A stretch of 64,000 bases of DNA from Propionivibrio limicola (GCF_009469695.1 NZ_SSSR01000001.1:124001-188000), one strand, 5' to 3'. Positions 46,594-59,260 are shown, counted from the stretch's first letter. Numbers and translations are program-made. Notes: a model not told the origin generated them from the letters alone.

Positions 46594-48078
46594 TTATAAA
46601 ATCTTACTAACGGCAACGTGGCGCAAAAGTTCATTCACGGAACTATGCAAAACTTCCGTAAATGGATATGGGTAAACCCCCATTCCAAGCGCACCAACGG
46701 CTAGCAACGCGAGTACAAAAAACTCTCTCGCGCTGATGTCTGACAACTCCGCGACATGATGATTTCCGACGTCCCCAAACACGACACGCTTATACATCCA
46801 TAACGTGTAGGCGGCACCCAGTATCATCGTTGAAGCGGCTGTGAACGCAACCCAGAAATTAAACTTAACTGATGCAAGAATCACCATAAATTCCCCGACA
46901 AACCCTGAGGTCGCGGGAAGCCCGGCGTTTGCCATGGCAAATAACATAAAAAAGGCAGCGAATTTCGGCATCGTGTTAACGACACCACCATAGTCCGCGA
47001 TCTGCCGGGAATGGACCCGATCATACATAACCCCAATGCAGAAGAACATGGCACCGGCAACAAATCCATGCGACACCATTTGCACGATGGCCCCTTCCAA
47101 GGCTAGAGGACTAAACATGAAAAAGCCGAGGGTAACGAATCCCATGTGTGCGATCGAAGAATACGCAACCAGCTTTTTCATATCCTGTTGGACGAGTGCG
47201 ACGAGCCCGATGTAGACCACCGCAATAAGGGAAAGTCCAATCAATAAGCCAGAAAATTCGTGTGAGGCATCCGGTGCAATCGGCAACGAGAATCGTAAAA
47301 ACCCGTATGCACCAAGCTTTAGCGCAATGGCTGCCAAAACAATAGAACCGCCCGTTGGTGCTTCTACGTGAGCGTCAGGCAACCAGGTATGAACCGGCCA
47401 CATCGGAACTTTCACCGCAAAGGCCACCATAAATGCCAAAAACACCCACTTTTGCGCATCCAAAGCCATCGGTAGCTGGTGCCATTCCAAAATCGAGAAG
47501 CTATTCCCCGACACAAAATACAAATAAATCAGAGCGATCAAGAAGAGCAGCGAACCCAGCAACGTGAAAAGAAAAAACTTAAACGCGGCATAAACTCGAT
47601 TCGGGCCACCCCACACACCGATTATGAGATAAAGAGGAATAAGTGAGGCTTCAAAAAAAACATAAAACAACATTCCATCAAGCGAAGCGAAAATTCCGTT
47701 AAGGAATCCCGACATGATCAGAAAGCCCGCGTTGTACTGCGCGACCCTGAAATTGATTACTTTCCACCCGGCAACAACGACGATGAACGTAATAAAACTG
47801 TTGAGAATTATGAACAGCACCGATATCCCATCGACGCCCAGGTGGTAATTAATATTGAAACGCGGGATCCATGGCATTAGCTCAACGAACTGCATGGTGG
47901 GCGTCGACACATCAAATCCCGTATAAAGGGGAATCGTAACTAAAAAACCTATTCCAGCACCGATCAGCGCAAATTTCCGCGCCAGCGACGCATTACGCTC
48001 CGCCCCGCTAGTCAATACAACAAGACCGGCAAGTATCGGCACCCAGATCGCGAGAGATAGTAGAGGCATTTCTGACAT
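46594..48078 (-). CDS. nuoM: NADH-quinone oxidoreductase subunit M
   Basis: A 494-residue antiporter-like subunit. Key motifs are [11 protein letters not shown] (with the conserved Glu), [15 protein letters not shown] and [15 protein letters not shown]. It forms a proton channel in the membrane arm between NuoL and NuoN. Gaps to nuoL and nuoN are 22 and 11 bp. Confidence 0.96.
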   Translation of the reverse strand: MSEMPLLSLAIWVPILAGLVVLTSGAERNASLARKFALIGAGIGFLVTIPLYTGFDVSTPTMQFVELMPWIPRFNINYHLGVDGISVLFIILNSFITFIVVVAGWKVINFRVAQYNAGFLIMSGFLNGIFASLDGMLFYVFFEASLIPLYLIIGVWGGPNRVYAAFKFFLFTLLGSLLFLIALIYLYFVSGNSFSILEWHQLPMALDAQKWVFLAFMVAFAVKVPMWPVHTWLPDAHVEAPTGGSIVLAAIALKLGAYGFLRFSLPIAPDASHEFSGLLIGLSLIAVVYIGLVALVQQDMKKLVAYSSIAHMGFVTLGFFMFSPLALEGAIVQMVSHGFVAGAMFFCIGVMYDRVHSRQIADYGGVVNTMPKFAAFFMLFAMANAGLPATSGFVGEFMVILASVKFNFWVAFTAASTMILGAAYTLWMYKRVVFGDVGNHHVAELSDISAREFFVLALLAVGALGMGVYPYPFTEVLHSSVNELLRHVAVSKIL

Positions 48079-48100
48079 TTTTAGACTCGATTATTCGGTT

Positions 48101-50149
48101 TTAGGCACGCAACAGCCAGAAGGAAAGCAACGCACAGACGCCAAATATCATTGAGAATGCGTAATGATAAATATGACCGGACTGAAGCAGCTTGGCTAAT
48201 AAAGAGAAAATCTCCACGACGCGTACCGAACCACCGACGATAACCCCGTCGATAACGCCTGCATCGCCCCCCCTCCAAAGCCCCTTCCCAAGCAATCTTG
48301 CCCCGCCCGCAATGATCCTCTCGTTAAACTCATCAAAGTAATATTTATTTTCGAGAACTTTGTATAACGGATCGAATACCGACTTGATCGCTGCTGGAAT
48401 ATTCGGGCACTTCAAATAAAAAACCCAAGCGGTTACAACTCCAGAAACTGCCAAGAAAAACACGGGAGTAGAAAAACTGTGCAAAGCCATCGCTACTGCC
48501 CCGTGAAACTCCTTCCCCATTTCCTCAATTGCAGGATGGATATGTGAATTGATAAACACCGCGCCATCAAAGTAGCCGCCAAATAGCATTGGCTCAACCG
48601 CGAAATATCCAATAAATAGCGAAGGAATGGCTAACAAAATCAGCGGCAATGTTACGACGAGCGGGGGCTCATGCGGCTTTTCTCCCGGCCCCAATCCGTG
48701 ATGGTGATCGGGCGAGACTTCTTCATCGTCATGATCACCATCGTGCGAATGCGTCCCATGGCTGGATTCATGCTTCCCGAAACGCTCCTTGCCGTGGAAT
48801 ACGAGAAAAAACATCCTGAAAGAATAAAACGCGGTGATAAACACTCCCGCCATTACAGCGAAATACGCGAACCCGGATCCAAAAACATTCGACAAGGCGA
48901 CTGCCTCAATGATCGAATCCTTTGAATAAAAACCGGAAAAGAACGGTGTTCCAATCAAGGCTAAAGAACCGACCAGCGAAGTCATCCATGTAATCGGCAT
49001 ATATTTCCGCAAACCACCCATGTTCCGAATATCCTGATCGTGATGCATACCGATAATCACGGCACCAGCCCCAAGAAACAACAACGCTTTGAAAAAGGCA
49101 TGTGTCATCAAATGAAAGATGGCAATTGAATATGCGGAGGCGCCCAAAGCCACCGTCATGTAGCCGAGCTGAGATAAGGTCGAATAAGCGACAACCCGCT
49201 TGATATCATTTTGAATGATCCCGAGAAAGCCCATGAACAAAGCCGTGATCGAACCGATAATAATGACGAACGACAACGCGGTTTCAGAGAGTTCAAACAG
49301 CGGCGACATTCTTGCGACCATAAAAATACCGGCGGTAACCATTGTGGCTGCATGGATGAGCGCGGAAATCGGAGTCGGACCCTCCATTGAATCAGGAAGC
49401 CAGACGTGTAGCGGGACCTGCGCCGATTTCCCCATCGCTCCAATGAACAGCAGAATACAAGTCGCGCTCATAAGTGAGACGGTGCCCCACTCAACGCCGG
49501 GAACAATAGGCACAAGCACATCGGCGAGTGCGGCAGCCTGCGAGAAGACGGTCTTATAATCAAGCGATCCGAAGTGGGCCAAGACCAAACCAATTCCAAG
49601 GATGAATCCGAAGTCACCGACCCGATTTACCAAGAAAGCCTTCATATTGGCAACAATCGCCGTCGGTCTCGTATACCAGAAGCCGATCAACAGATAAGAA
49701 ACGAGACCAACCGCTTCCCAGCCGAAAAAAAGCTGCATGAAATTGTTGCTCATCACCAGCATTAGCATGGCGAAGGTAAATAACGAAATATAACTGAAGA
49801 ACCGATTATATCCGGGGTCATCCTGCATATAACCAATAGTATAAATATGCACCATGAGCGATACAAACGTCACAACGAGCATCATTGTTACCGTAAGTTG
49901 ATCGATCAGAAAACCAACCTCAAACGAGTAATCGCCAGACGTCATCCAGTGATATACCGTCCCGTTAAAGGTATTTCCGGCTAAAACATCTTGAAAGATG
50001 AGTATCGAGGCTAAAAATGCGGTCGCCACACCGGCAATGGTGACAGTGTGAGCTAGCGGTCGCGAAATAATCCTGCAAAACAGACCAGCAATCATGGCCC
50101 CGAGCAACGGAGCCAACGGGACCAGCAGGTAAAGCTTTTGCATATCCAT
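48101..50149 (-). CDS. nuoL: NADH-quinone oxidoreductase subunit L
   Basis: A 682-residue distal antiporter-like subunit with the long C-terminal lateral helix. Motifs include F-F-G-W-E-A-V-G-L-V-S-Y-L-L-I-G, K-S-A-Q-V-P-L-H-V-W-L-P-D-S-M and D-I-K-R-V-V-A-Y-S-T-L-S-Q. Between two C-terminal helices lies a His/Asp/Glu-rich loop (about residues 457-495, e.g. H-G-T-H-S-H-D-G-D-H-D-D-E-E), variable in the family and potentially metal-binding. Confidence 0.96.
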   Translation of the reverse strand: MDMQKLYLLVPLAPLLGAMIAGLFCRIISRPLAHTVTIAGVATAFLASILIFQDVLAGNTFNGTVYHWMTSGDYSFEVGFLIDQLTVTMMLVVTFVSLMVHIYTIGYMQDDPGYNRFFSYISLFTFAMLMLVMSNNFMQLFFGWEAVGLVSYLLIGFWYTRPTAIVANMKAFLVNRVGDFGFILGIGLVLAHFGSLDYKTVFSQAAALADVLVPIVPGVEWGTVSLMSATCILLFIGAMGKSAQVPLHVWLPDSMEGPTPISALIHAATMVTAGIFMVARMSPLFELSETALSFVIIIGSITALFMGFLGIIQNDIKRVVAYSTLSQLGYMTVALGASAYSIAIFHLMTHAFFKALLFLGAGAVIIGMHHDQDIRNMGGLRKYMPITWMTSLVGSLALIGTPFFSGFYSKDSIIEAVALSNVFGSGFAYFAVMAGVFITAFYSFRMFFLVFHGKERFGKHESSHGTHSHDGDHDDEEVSPDHHHGLGPGEKPHEPPLVVTLPLILLAIPSLFIGYFAVEPMLFGGYFDGAVFINSHIHPAIEEMGKEFHGAVAMALHSFSTPVFFLAVSGVVTAWVFYLKCPNIPAAIKSVFDPLYKVLENKYYFDEFNERIIAGGARLLGKGLWRGGDAGVIDGVIVGGSVRVVEIFSLLAKLLQSGHIYHYAFSMIFGVCALLSFWLLRA

Positions 50150-50153
50150 TGTA

Positions 50154-50459
50154 TTAACCCTTCAGGCTGTCCAGATCATCAACGTGGATGGTCCGTAGAT
50201 TTCTGAACAACACCACAAGAATAGCAAGCCCAATTGCAGATTCAGCCGCCGCTACGGTGAGAATAAAAAACACGAACAACTGGCCAGCCAAGTCCTGCAT
50301 ATAGTGCGAAAACGCAACAAAATTCATATTAACCGCGAGCAGCATCAACTCAATCGACATCAATAGAACAATTAAATTCTTACGATTGAGAAATATGCCG
50401 ACGACACCGACCGAAAAGAGTATCGCACCTAGCACGAGAAAATGTGACAGTGTAAGCAA
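50154..50459 (-). CDS. nuoK: NADH-quinone oxidoreductase subunit K
   Basis: A 101-residue three-helix membrane subunit with the conserved Glu in [12 protein letters not shown] and a second in [10 protein letters not shown], both essential for proton translocation in the family. It starts 83 bp after nuoJ, the largest gap in the operon. Confidence 0.95.
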   Translation of the reverse strand: MLTLSHFLVLGAILFSVGVVGIFLNRKNLIVLLMSIELMLLAVNMNFVAFSHYMQDLAGQLFVFFILTVAAAESAIGLAILVVLFRNLRTIHVDDLDSLKG

Positions 50460-50542
50460 GTTGCCTCCTGGAGCTTTTTTGATATCTCGACGACTTTGTT
50501 ATCCAGCGGATTAACGCACAACCCACGACAACAACTGATTGA

Positions 50543-51145
50543 TTACTCACGAGCCTCGGCCGGAATCTTCAAAACCCGAACACGATCCTTGGCTTTTACA
50601 AAAACTTGCTCGGACGGGCTGACCGACTTGCTCTTTGTTTTGCCGCGTAACGTGAGCGCGACAGCAGCAACGACCCCAACGAGTAGAATCACCGAAGCAA
50701 GCTCGAAAGGATATACGTACTCTGTGAACAACAACCTGCCCAAAGCCTTGGAATTACTGTATTGGCTATCCTGTTGGGGAATGTCGCTCTCAAGAAGGCC
50801 GGAATATGTTCCACCCAAGACAAGCGCCATTTCGGCAACCATAAGCAAAGAAACAATCGAGGCCAATGGAAGATATTTCCAAAAGCCTTCTCTTAACCTA
50901 TCAACATTAATGTCCAGAAGCATAACCACAAACAGGAAAAGCACCATTACCGCGCCAACGTAAACTAGCACCAAGGCGATGGCTAAAAACTCCGCCTGCA
51001 ACAATATCCAAACCCCACTCGCACTAAAAAAAGCGAGGATAAGATGCAGAGCTGCGTGAACGGGATTCTTTAGCGTTACGACCCGTAAACTGGCAAACAC
51101 CAAGACAGCGGAAATAAAATAAAAAACGAACGTCTTGAATTCCAT
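50543..51145 (-). CDS. nuoJ: NADH-quinone oxidoreductase subunit J
   Basis: A 200-residue membrane subunit with five helices and the conserved pi-bulge helix region V-Y-V-G-A-V-M-V-L-F-L-F-V-V-M-L-L. It takes part in coupling quinone reduction to proton movement. The C-terminus extends into a charged cytoplasmic or periplasmic tail (K-T-K-S-K-S-V-S-P). Confidence 0.94.
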   Translation of the reverse strand: MEFKTFVFYFISAVLVFASLRVVTLKNPVHAALHLILAFFSASGVWILLQAEFLAIALVLVYVGAVMVLFLFVVMLLDINVDRLREGFWKYLPLASIVSLLMVAEMALVLGGTYSGLLESDIPQQDSQYSNSKALGRLLFTEYVYPFELASVILLVGVVAAVALTLRGKTKSKSVSPSEQVFVKAKDRVRVLKIPAEARE

Positions 51146-51159
51146 CGTGTAGTCGCCTC

Positions 51160-51648
51160 TTAGCGGTATTTAGAATCCAAAGCACGATCTTCGGCAATTT
51201 GGTTTTCGTACTTGTCGCCATTCGCCAAAAGCATCGCTTTGGTATAATAAAGGTCATTGCGTGATTCACCGTGGTACTCGAACACACGGGTCTCAACAAT
51301 GGCGTCGACGGGACATGCCTCCTCGCAGAAACCACAGAAAATGCACTTGTTCAGGTCTATGTCATAGCGCGTCGTGCGCCGCGAACCATCATCGCGTTCG
51401 CCGCACTCAATCGTAATCGCCATTGCCGGGCACACCGCCTCGCACAGCTTGCAAGCGATACAACGTTCTTCACCATTCGGATACCGGCGCAGCGCATGCA
51501 ACCCCCGGAACCGGTAACTCTGTGGAGTCTTCTCTTCAGGATATTGAACCGTGATCTTGCGCGAAAAAAGATGCCGGCCCGTAACAGATAGTCCTTTTAA
51601 CAGTTCCTTAAGCAGGAGACTATTTAATATTTCTTTCACCGATCCCAT
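51160..51648 (-). CDS. nuoI: NADH-quinone oxidoreductase subunit I
   Basis: A 162-residue TYKY-type subunit with two 4Fe-4S motifs, [12 protein letters not shown] and [12 protein letters not shown] (clusters N6a and N6b). It passes electrons to NuoB near the quinone site. Gaps of 14 bp on both sides. Confidence 0.96.
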   Translation of the reverse strand: MGSVKEILNSLLLKELLKGLSVTGRHLFSRKITVQYPEEKTPQSYRFRGLHALRRYPNGEERCIACKLCEAVCPAMAITIECGERDDGSRRTTRYDIDLNKCIFCGFCEEACPVDAIVETRVFEYHGESRNDLYYTKAMLLANGDKYENQIAEDRALDSKYR

Positions 51649-51662
51649 GAGTATTTAGCCTC

Positions 51663-52769
51663 TCACTTCCAGATATTCCAAGGCGACATCATCCAGCAAC
51701 CGACAATGAGAAGCCAAACAAGACAAACCGGAATAAATACCTTCCAGCCAAGTCGCATCACTTGATCGTATCGATAGCGTGGGAATGTCGCTCGGGCCCA
51801 AAAAAAGACTACCAGAAGAGCAAACATCTTAAAGAACAGCCAAAAGGCGCTGTCCGGCAGGAACCCAAAAGGTGACGACCATCCACCCAAGAACAGCAGG
51901 GAGATCAACGCAGTACCAAGAATCATTGCAGAATATTCGGCGAGTTGGAATACAGCAAAACTCATACCGGCATATTCAACATGATAGCCAACAATCTCGG
52001 ACTCTCCCTCGGGCAAATCAAACGGAGCCCGTCCGCACTCTGCAAAAATCGAGACAAGATAGACAACAAACATGGGCAGCAAGGGCAACCAATTCCACGA
52101 AAGGAAATTCAAGCCCATATCGGCGAATCTTCCCTGACCCTGCGCTTGTACGATATCAACAACATTCAGGCTGTTCGAAATCATTAGCACCACGACCAGC
52201 GAAAGCCCCATCGCAACTTCATACGAAATCATCTGAGCGGCAGAGCGCATGCTGCCCAAAAATGCGTATTTCGAATTTGATGACCAGCCAGCGAGAATGA
52301 TCCCGTAAACGCTGATAGACGTCACAGCCATGATGAATAGCAGGCTTGCGTTCACATTCGCCAGTACCAAAAAGTCGCTGAACGGAATTACAGCCCACGC
52401 CAACACCGCCGGGGTAAAGGCGAAGACGGGCGCAATCAGGAATACGAATTTGTCCGCACCCGATGGAATCGTCACTTCTTTCAGCAGCAGCTTGAGACCA
52501 TCGGCCAAAGGTTGAATAAGTCCCCAAGGCCCAACCCGGTTTGGCCCGATCCGAACCTGCATCCAGCCAATCACCTTACGCTCAGCAAAGGTTGTATACG
52601 CCACACCAAGCAGCAGCGGCGCAATTATGAGCATCACTTTAATGACTGTCCAGACGACAGTAAGAATATCTTGCCAGGCGCCGCCAAATAATTCCTGTCC
52701 GAACTGCATGAACCGATCCAGATATGGAAGCAAGAACCCCGGCAAAATTAGCTGAAGCGTATCGACCAT
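51663..52769 (-). CDS. nuoH: NADH-quinone oxidoreductase subunit H
   Basis: A 368-residue membrane subunit with eight or nine helices, forming the quinone chamber and linking the peripheral and membrane arms. Conserved segments: [34 protein letters not shown] and [13 protein letters not shown]. The start codon shares one base with the nuoG stop. Confidence 0.96.
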   Translation of the reverse strand: MVDTLQLILPGFLLPYLDRFMQFGQELFGGAWQDILTVVWTVIKVMLIIAPLLLGVAYTTFAERKVIGWMQVRIGPNRVGPWGLIQPLADGLKLLLKEVTIPSGADKFVFLIAPVFAFTPAVLAWAVIPFSDFLVLANVNASLLFIMAVTSISVYGIILAGWSSNSKYAFLGSMRSAAQMISYEVAMGLSLVVVLMISNSLNVVDIVQAQGQGRFADMGLNFLSWNWLPLLPMFVVYLVSIFAECGRAPFDLPEGESEIVGYHVEYAGMSFAVFQLAEYSAMILGTALISLLFLGGWSSPFGFLPDSAFWLFFKMFALLVVFFWARATFPRYRYDQVMRLGWKVFIPVCLVWLLIVGCWMMSPWNIWK

Positions 52770-55099
52770 TATGCGGACTCCATTTTTATCGCGCCGAACA
52801 TATCGCCGAGCATTGAAGTTGACGCGTGCGCTGCCGAAATCTGTACGCAGCCAAAGGGCACCGCATTATCTACCGCTATGGATAGAACAGTCTCACCCGA
52901 AGACTGAACAACACGAGTCAATGAGCTATCAGCGATCCCAAGACTTTTCAGCGTGCCAGCACTAACTCGCGCAGTTGGCGATACTGAATCACGGGTTTCC
53001 TGAAGGCTATTCGCGCGCCGTACCAAGGAATCTGCGAAATAAATAGGCACATCCGAAATGCGCTGCAAATCCATCTGCGCTGCCTCAAGTCGGACCGAGA
53101 CACCGGCAACGGAATTGTCCAACCCGCCCGCAAACTCACCGGGATTACCGACAATCTCGTTTCGAACCGCCTCACTCGACTCTTGATCGAAACCGCCGAA
53201 GTCAAGCAAGTTACCTAAAACGCGCAATACTTTCCACGCGGGGCGCGCATCCCCAGGGGTCTGACACACTCCAGCAACACTCTGAATCCTGCCTTCGGCG
53301 CTCACAAACGTACCCGACGTTTCCGTAAACGCAGCAACCGGCAACAACACATCCGCCGTATCGAGCATCGCCTGACTTTTAAATGGCGTGAGCATCACGA
53401 CAAGGGATGCCTGCTTGAGCGCGGCACTAGCCATTCCTGGATTGTGGCAATCCAATTCTGGCTCTACGCCCAGCAGGATATAGGCCTTGCGAGGCTCAAC
53501 GAACATATCATAGGCATTACCGGAACTTGGCAAAGCACCTGCGAGATGACCACCAACGCAATTGGCCCCCTCGCCAATAAACCCAACAACCGCACCGGAA
53601 AGCCGGCCTAGTTCGTTCGCAAGAACATGAATCGTCGATGCGGACGGATGTTGCTCGGCGAGATTCCCCAAAAATACGGCCTTTTTCCCGTCCGCCAGTA
53701 GGCTTTCGGCAATCGAAACGCTAGCCGCGTCGGGCTGGACATTTTCAAGCTCGTCTAGGGTCTCGATTCCTTTCAACGCCGCCACGGCCTTCACCACCGC
53801 CGCCAGAGCGAAAGGGAGCTGACTAGGCGCTACGGTAATCCGGGCATTAAGATTGATCAGCGGATCATCTCCCGTAACGGAAATTAGGCTGACTTTTCCA
53901 GACTTTCTGGCTAATTGACGAAGCCGCTGGGCAAATAACGGATGATCCTTGCGCAGGACACTGCCGACGACGACGGCCGCATCAAGTTCTTTAATCTCGG
54001 AAAGGCGCAACCCAAGCCATGGCGCCCCTACCATCTTGGCGTCAGTTGCGAAATCGCGGCGACGCGGTCGGAAATCAACGCAACCAGAACCAAGTCCCCG
54101 CGTCAACTTCTGGAGAAGGTAAAGCTCCTCCAACGTCGACGAAGGTGACGCCAAGGATGCAATGGCATTTCCCCCATGAGTCCTTGCGACATCCTTCAGC
54201 CCGTGAGCCACATAGTCGAGGGCCACACTCCAATCGACTTCTCGCAAACTCCCATCCACCCGCACCATTGGCTTCAGCAAGCGATCACTGCAGTTAAGCG
54301 CCTCATAGGAAAAGCGATCACGGTCGCTAATCCAGCACTCATTGACATCTTCGTTTTCGCGCGGCAGCACGCGCATAACGCGATTGTTCTTTACCTGAAC
54401 ATACAGATTTGTACCGAGGCTATCGTGCGGACTTACCGATTTCCGACGCGACAGCTCCCAGCTACGCGCCTTATAACGGAAAGGTTTCGAGGTAAGAGCT
54501 CCAACCGGGCAGAGATCAATCATGTTTCCGGAAAGCTCGGAATCGACGGTTCTCCCAACGAACGTCTGGATTTCGGAATGCATATTCCGATTCGCCATAC
54601 CAAGTTCCATCACTCCGGCGATTTCCTGACCGAATCGAACACAGCGCGTGCAGTGAATGCAACGTGACATTTCCTGCATTGATATCAACGGACCAACGTT
54701 CTTCTGGAAAACGACGCGCTTATCCTCCCGATATCGTGCTTCAGATCCGCCGTAACCGACCGCGAGATCCTGCAATTGACATTCTCCCCCCTGATCGCAA
54801 ATCGGACAATCAAGAGGATGGTTGATCAGAAGGAACTCCATGACGCCTTTTTGCGCATTCACGGCAAGTTCAGAATGCGTAAACACCTTCATTCCGTTCG
54901 TGACAGGAGTAGCGCACGCGGGCAGTGGTTTGGGGGCTTTCTCGACCTGAACAAGGCACATCCGGCAGTTAGCCGAAATCGACAGCTTTTTGTGATAACA
55001 AAAATGCGGAATATAAGCGCCCACAAGCTGAGCCGCATCCATGATGGTGCTTCCCGCCGGGACTTGGGTTTGCTTTCCGTCTATTTCAATTTCAAGCAT
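52769..55099 (-). CDS. nuoG: NADH-quinone oxidoreductase subunit G
   Basis: A 776-residue iron-sulfur subunit. The N-terminal 2Fe-2S ligands lie in C-Y-H-K-K-L...C-R-M-C and a later Cys, then [11 protein letters not shown] and H-C-T-R-C-V-R-F (N5 and N4 clusters). A long molybdopterin-oxidoreductase-like domain without cofactor function follows. It carries electrons from NuoF toward NuoI in the matrix arm. The extra N7 cluster ligands (a CxxCxxxC set near residue 230) are not seen. Confidence 0.95.
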   Translation of the reverse strand: MLEIEIDGKQTQVPAGSTIMDAAQLVGAYIPHFCYHKKLSISANCRMCLVQVEKAPKPLPACATPVTNGMKVFTHSELAVNAQKGVMEFLLINHPLDCPICDQGGECQLQDLAVGYGGSEARYREDKRVVFQKNVGPLISMQEMSRCIHCTRCVRFGQEIAGVMELGMANRNMHSEIQTFVGRTVDSELSGNMIDLCPVGALTSKPFRYKARSWELSRRKSVSPHDSLGTNLYVQVKNNRVMRVLPRENEDVNECWISDRDRFSYEALNCSDRLLKPMVRVDGSLREVDWSVALDYVAHGLKDVARTHGGNAIASLASPSSTLEELYLLQKLTRGLGSGCVDFRPRRRDFATDAKMVGAPWLGLRLSEIKELDAAVVVGSVLRKDHPLFAQRLRQLARKSGKVSLISVTGDDPLINLNARITVAPSQLPFALAAVVKAVAALKGIETLDELENVQPDAASVSIAESLLADGKKAVFLGNLAEQHPSASTIHVLANELGRLSGAVVGFIGEGANCVGGHLAGALPSSGNAYDMFVEPRKAYILLGVEPELDCHNPGMASAALKQASLVVMLTPFKSQAMLDTADVLLPVAAFTETSGTFVSAEGRIQSVAGVCQTPGDARPAWKVLRVLGNLLDFGGFDQESSEAVRNEIVGNPGEFAGGLDNSVAGVSVRLEAAQMDLQRISDVPIYFADSLVRRANSLQETRDSVSPTARVSAGTLKSLGIADSSLTRVVQSSGETVLSIAVDNAVPFGCVQISAAHASTSMLGDMFGAIKMESA

Positions 55100-55110
55100 A
55101 TCGAACTACC

Positions 55111-56439
55111 TTAAGACAACGCACTAAAGAAACCGCTACCCGCCCGTTGAATATCGACCGGTACGAGGCATTTCTTCTGTTCGATGTGGTAAATGAATTC
55201 GTCGCGGAAGTGCTTAACGAAACTCTGTACCGGCAATGCAGCAGCATCTCCCAGAGCGCAAATGGTGCGCCCCATAATATTTCCGGTAATACTTTCCAGC
55301 AATTCCAAGTCGTCCTCACGTCCATTACCATTTTCGATCCGATGAACGATTTTATATAACCAACTCGTCCCTTCGCGACATGGCGTGCACTGGCCGCAAG
55401 ATTCCTCGTAATAAAAATATGAAAGTCGCTCCAGCGCTTTCACCATACACACAGTCTCATCGATAATGATTACGGCCCCCGACCCCAGCATTGATCCTGC
55501 CTTGGCGATCGAATCGTAGTCCATGGTGCATTGCATCATGACGTCGCCTGGCACGACCGGCGATGATGAACCGCCGGGAATGCATGCCTTGAGTCGCCGC
55601 CCACCGCGCATACCTCCAGCCATTTCGAGCAATGTCGAAAATGGCGTACCAAGCGGAATTTCGTAATTGCCTGGCTTATTAACATGACCCGAGATCGAAA
55701 AAATCTTTGTACCGCCGTTATTCGGTTTACCAGCATTCAGGAAGGCATCACCGCCAAGATTTACAATCCACGGAATAGAAGCGAACGTCTCGGTATTGTT
55801 GATCGTTGTGGGCTTGCCATACAGACCAAAATTGGCCGGAAATGGCGGCTTGTATCGCGGCTGCCCCTTTTTCCCCTCGATGGATTCGAGCAGTGCAGTC
55901 TCTTCTCCGCAAATGTATGCCCCATAGCCATGGTGAGCGAAGAGGTCAAAATCGAACCCCGACCCTAAAATGTTCGCCCCCAAGAGTCCGGCCGACCGCG
56001 CTTCATCCAAGGCTTCTTCAAATCGCTTGTAAATTTCCCATATCTCGCCATGGATATAGTTATACCCACACGAAGCACCCATCGCATATCCGGCGATCGC
56101 CATCCCCTCAATTACGGAATGGGGGTTATAACGCAAAATATCGCGATCTTTGAACGTACCGGGTTCGCCTTCGTCGGAATTACAGACTACGTATTTATTG
56201 CCTTGATAGTCGCGCGGCATGAAGCTCCACTTAAGCCCTGTGGGGAATCCCGCCCCCCCACGGCCTCGCAGACCCGACTTCTTAACCTCACCGATAATTT
56301 CGTCAGGAGAAATTTTTTCTGCCAAAACTTTTTTAAGCGCCGAATATCCACCGCGCTTCAAATAATGCTCAAGTCGCCAAGCATTGTCACCGTCCAAGCC
56401 CGACGTAAGCATTGGTTGAATTGCACCCAAAATGGTCAT
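55111..56439 (-). CDS. nuoF: NADH-quinone oxidoreductase subunit F
   Basis: A 442-residue FMN- and NADH-binding subunit. [13 protein letters not shown] binds [19 protein letters not shown] is the family signature, and [12 protein letters not shown] binds the N3 4Fe-4S cluster with a distal Cys. It is the NADH entry point of complex I. The ATG overlaps the nuoE stop. Confidence 0.97.
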   Translation of the reverse strand: MTILGAIQPMLTSGLDGDNAWRLEHYLKRGGYSALKKVLAEKISPDEIIGEVKKSGLRGRGGAGFPTGLKWSFMPRDYQGNKYVVCNSDEGEPGTFKDRDILRYNPHSVIEGMAIAGYAMGASCGYNYIHGEIWEIYKRFEEALDEARSAGLLGANILGSGFDFDLFAHHGYGAYICGEETALLESIEGKKGQPRYKPPFPANFGLYGKPTTINNTETFASIPWIVNLGGDAFLNAGKPNNGGTKIFSISGHVNKPGNYEIPLGTPFSTLLEMAGGMRGGRRLKACIPGGSSSPVVPGDVMMQCTMDYDSIAKAGSMLGSGAVIIIDETVCMVKALERLSYFYYEESCGQCTPCREGTSWLYKIVHRIENGNGREDDLELLESITGNIMGRTICALGDAAALPVQSFVKHFRDEFIYHIEQKKCLVPVDIQRAGSGFFSALS

Positions 56440-56912
56440 TACTCAAGCTCCGCCAACAGTCTGTCGATTTGCTCCGGCCCCATGCAGCTACACATCCGCC
56501 GGTTACTGACCAGCATTACAGGCGCATCACCGCACGCCCCCATGCATTCACCCTCTTTGAGAGTGAACTTGCCGTCCACCGTTGTTTCGTTAAAACCAAT
56601 ACCCAACTTCGCCTTTAAATACTCGGCCGCATCAACTCCGCCGGATAACATGCAGGGTAGATTGGTACACACTGTGAGCTTGTATTTTCCAACCGGGTTC
56701 AGGTCGTACATCGAGTAAAAACTCGCTACTTCATAGGCTGCGATCGGCGCCATGCCCAGATAGTTAGCAACGAACTCAATCGTCTCGTTAGACAACCACC
56801 CCCGCTCCTCTTGCGCAATAGCCAGCGCCGCCATAACGGCAGACTGTTTTTGGTCAGCGGGATATTTTTCGATCTCTCGATCGATTCTCTGCAGAGATTC
56901 AGTAGTAAGCAT
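56439..56912 (-). CDS. nuoE: NADH-quinone oxidoreductase subunit E
   Basis: A 157-residue thioredoxin-like 2Fe-2S subunit (cluster N1a). Ligands are in C-T-N-L-P-C and [12 protein letters not shown] 56912 overlaps the nuoD stop; a TTG three bases earlier is not preferred. It works with NuoF in NADH oxidation. Confidence 0.95.
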   Translation of the reverse strand: MLTTESLQRIDREIEKYPADQKQSAVMAALAIAQEERGWLSNETIEFVANYLGMAPIAAYEVASFYSMYDLNPVGKYKLTVCTNLPCMLSGGVDAAEYLKAKLGIGFNETTVDGKFTLKEGECMGACGDAPVMLVSNRRMCSCMGPEQIDRLLAELE

Positions 56913-58165
56913 CAACGGTCAATCTCGCCAAAAACGATATCAATAGTGCCCACCATCGTCACAACGTCCGCAATCATGTGGCCCCGTACCAACTCATCCA
57001 TAGCCGACAGATGGACATAGCCCGGCGAGCGGATCTTCAAGCGATAGGGTTTGTTCGCACCGTCAGAAATCGCATAGATACCGAACTCACCCTTCGGGTG
57101 TTCCACTGCGGAATACACTTGCCCTTCAGGAACATGGATACCTTCAGTGCACAATTTGAAATGGTGCACAAGTTCTTCCATATTCGATTTCATCTTCGCC
57201 CGTGATGGCGGCGCAACCTTATGGTTATCGCTTATCACCGGACCAGGATTGACACGCAACCAGTCTATACACTGCCGGAGGATTCTGTTCGATTGCCGCA
57301 TTTCTTCAACGCGGACGAGATAGCGATCATAACTATCACCAGTCACGCCAACAGGAATATCAAAGTCAAGCCTGTCATAAACCGCATATGGCTGTTTCTT
57401 TCGCAGATCCCACGCCACGCCAGAACCACGCAACATTGCACCGGAAAAACCGAGTTGCATCGCACGCTCCGGAGAAACCACGCCAACGTTCACCAGGCGC
57501 TGCTTCCAGATCCGGTTGTCTGTCAGAAGCGTCTCGTATTCATCGATAATTTTCGGGAAACGAACAACAAAATCGTCAAGAAAATCAAGCAACGTCCCAC
57601 TGCGCACTTCATTCAGTTTTTTGACTTCAGCCGCACTTTTCCATTTTGATTCTTTGTACATCGGCATCGTATCGGGCAAGTCGCGATACACGCCACCCGG
57701 CCGGTAATAGGCGGCGTGCCAACGTGTTCCCGAGACGGCTTCGTAGCAATCGACCAGATCCTCACGCTCTCTCATGGCGTAAAGCATCATCGTCATGGCG
57801 CCAACATCAAGGCCATGCGCACCGATCCACAGCAGGTGATTCAGGACACGAGTAATCTCGTCAAACATCACTCGGATGTACTGAGCACGAACGGGCACAT
57901 CAATGCCAAGCATTTTCTCGATGGCCAGGCAGTAGGCATGCTCGCTGCACATCATGGACATGTAGTCGAGACGGTCCATATAGGGGACCGATTGAATCCA
58001 CGTTTTTGTCTCGGCAAGCTTCTCGGTCGCCCGATGCAACATGCCAATGTGCGGATCAGCCCGCACCACAACTTCACCATCCAGTTCGAGCACCATACGC
58101 AAAACCCCATGCGCTGCGGGGTGCTGCGGACCGAAATTTATTGTGTAATTCTGAATATCCGCCAT
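56912..58165 (-). CDS. nuoD: NADH-quinone oxidoreductase subunit D
   Basis: A 417-residue 49-kDa-type subunit. [11 protein letters not shown] contributes the quinone-binding His, with [15 protein letters not shown] and a D-P-C-D/hydrogenase-like C-terminus (F-G-E-I-D-R) as in the family. ATG 58165 (M-A-D-I-Q-N-Y) begins the homology; the open frame to 58198 would overlap nuoC. Confidence 0.95.
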   Translation of the reverse strand: MADIQNYTINFGPQHPAAHGVLRMVLELDGEVVVRADPHIGMLHRATEKLAETKTWIQSVPYMDRLDYMSMMCSEHAYCLAIEKMLGIDVPVRAQYIRVMFDEITRVLNHLLWIGAHGLDVGAMTMMLYAMREREDLVDCYEAVSGTRWHAAYYRPGGVYRDLPDTMPMYKESKWKSAAEVKKLNEVRSGTLLDFLDDFVVRFPKIIDEYETLLTDNRIWKQRLVNVGVVSPERAMQLGFSGAMLRGSGVAWDLRKKQPYAVYDRLDFDIPVGVTGDSYDRYLVRVEEMRQSNRILRQCIDWLRVNPGPVISDNHKVAPPSRAKMKSNMEELVHHFKLCTEGIHVPEGQVYSAVEHPKGEFGIYAISDGANKPYRLKIRSPGYVHLSAMDELVRGHMIADVVTMVGTIDIVFGEIDR

Positions 58166-58166
58166 G

Positions 58167-58763
58167 CTAAACATCCCCGTAAGTGTTTTCACGCACAACG
58201 CGCGGGGTAATTTCTCGTTCCTCGATCGTTACCGGCTGATAAACAACGCGGCGCTGCTCGGAGTCGTAACGCATTTCAACATACCCACAGACAGGAAAGT
58301 CTTTCCGGAATGGATGACCAACGAACCCGTAATCCGTCAAAATACGACGCAGATCGGGATGCCCCGGGAACACAATTCCGTATAAATCAAACGCTTCACG
58401 CTCAAACCAATTTACCGAGTTCCATACTTCCACCACAGACGGTACGGAAGGAAAATCGTCATTCTCGGCAAAGCAGCGGACGCGTACCCGCCAGTTGTTG
58501 GAAATTGACAAAAGCTGACTAACAACAGCGAAACGCTTTCCAGTCCACGTGCCATTCCCATACGCCGAATAGTCGACGCCACACAAGTCAATTAACTCTT
58601 CGCACCGCAATTCAGGGTTATCACGAAGAATAAACATCGACTCAAGGTATGTATCGACCTTGACGTCAAGATTAACCTCCCCAAATGCAACTTGGAGCGA
58701 TTCGACCCGTTCCCCGAGATGCTTACGCAAGGCTTGACAGAGCGATTCCAGCTTGGACGACAT
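58167..58763 (-). CDS. nuoC: NADH-quinone oxidoreductase subunit C
   Basis: A 198-residue 30-kDa-type subunit with the signature [20 protein letters not shown]. It supports the quinone-module core with NuoD and NuoB and binds no cofactor. It is separate from nuoD, unlike the fused NuoCD of enterobacteria; the nuoC stop is 1 bp from the nuoD ATG. Confidence 0.96.
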   Translation of the reverse strand: MSSKLESLCQALRKHLGERVESLQVAFGEVNLDVKVDTYLESMFILRDNPELRCEELIDLCGVDYSAYGNGTWTGKRFAVVSQLLSISNNWRVRVRCFAENDDFPSVPSVVEVWNSVNWFEREAFDLYGIVFPGHPDLRRILTDYGFVGHPFRKDFPVCGYVEMRYDSEQRRVVYQPVTIEEREITPRVVRENTYGDV

Positions 58764-58780
58764 ATAGGACTTCCAGCGAA

Positions 58781-59257
58781 TTAACGAGCAATGGTACTAG
58801 TACGGCGGATCTTGTTCTGCAACTGAATCAGCCCATAGATAAGAGCTTCTGCAGTAGGCGGACACCCGGGAATGTAAATATCAACCGGAACAATCCGGTC
58901 ACACCCGCGAACAACCGAGTAGGCGTAGTGGTAATACCCACCACCGTTGGCGCACGACCCCATTGAGATCACCCAACGTGGCTCGGCCATCTGGTCATAA
59001 ACCTTGCGCAAAGCCGGCGCCATCTTATTTGTCAGCGTACCCGCCACGATCATCACATCAGACTGACGGGGGCTGGGGCGAAAAACAATCCCGAAACGGT
59101 CAAGGTCGTAGCGAGAACAACCGGAGTGAATCATCTCAATCGCACAACACGCCAGACCAAACGTCATGGGCCACATCGACCCTGTGCGCATATAGTTGAT
59201 AAGCTTGTCGGCGGTCGTGGTAATAAAGCCTTCTTGAAGGATGCCTTCAATACTCAT
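58781..59257 (-). CDS. nuoB: NADH-quinone oxidoreductase subunit B
   Basis: A 158-residue PSST-type subunit holding cluster N2. Ligands are in [18 protein letters not shown] and G-C-P-P-T-A-E-A-L. It transfers electrons to quinone at the interface with NuoD and NuoH. Confidence 0.97.
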   Translation of the reverse strand: MSIEGILQEGFITTTADKLINYMRTGSMWPMTFGLACCAIEMIHSGCSRYDLDRFGIVFRPSPRQSDVMIVAGTLTNKMAPALRKVYDQMAEPRWVISMGSCANGGGYYHYAYSVVRGCDRIVPVDIYIPGCPPTAEALIYGLIQLQNKIRRTSTIAR

Positions 59258-59260
59258 GTC

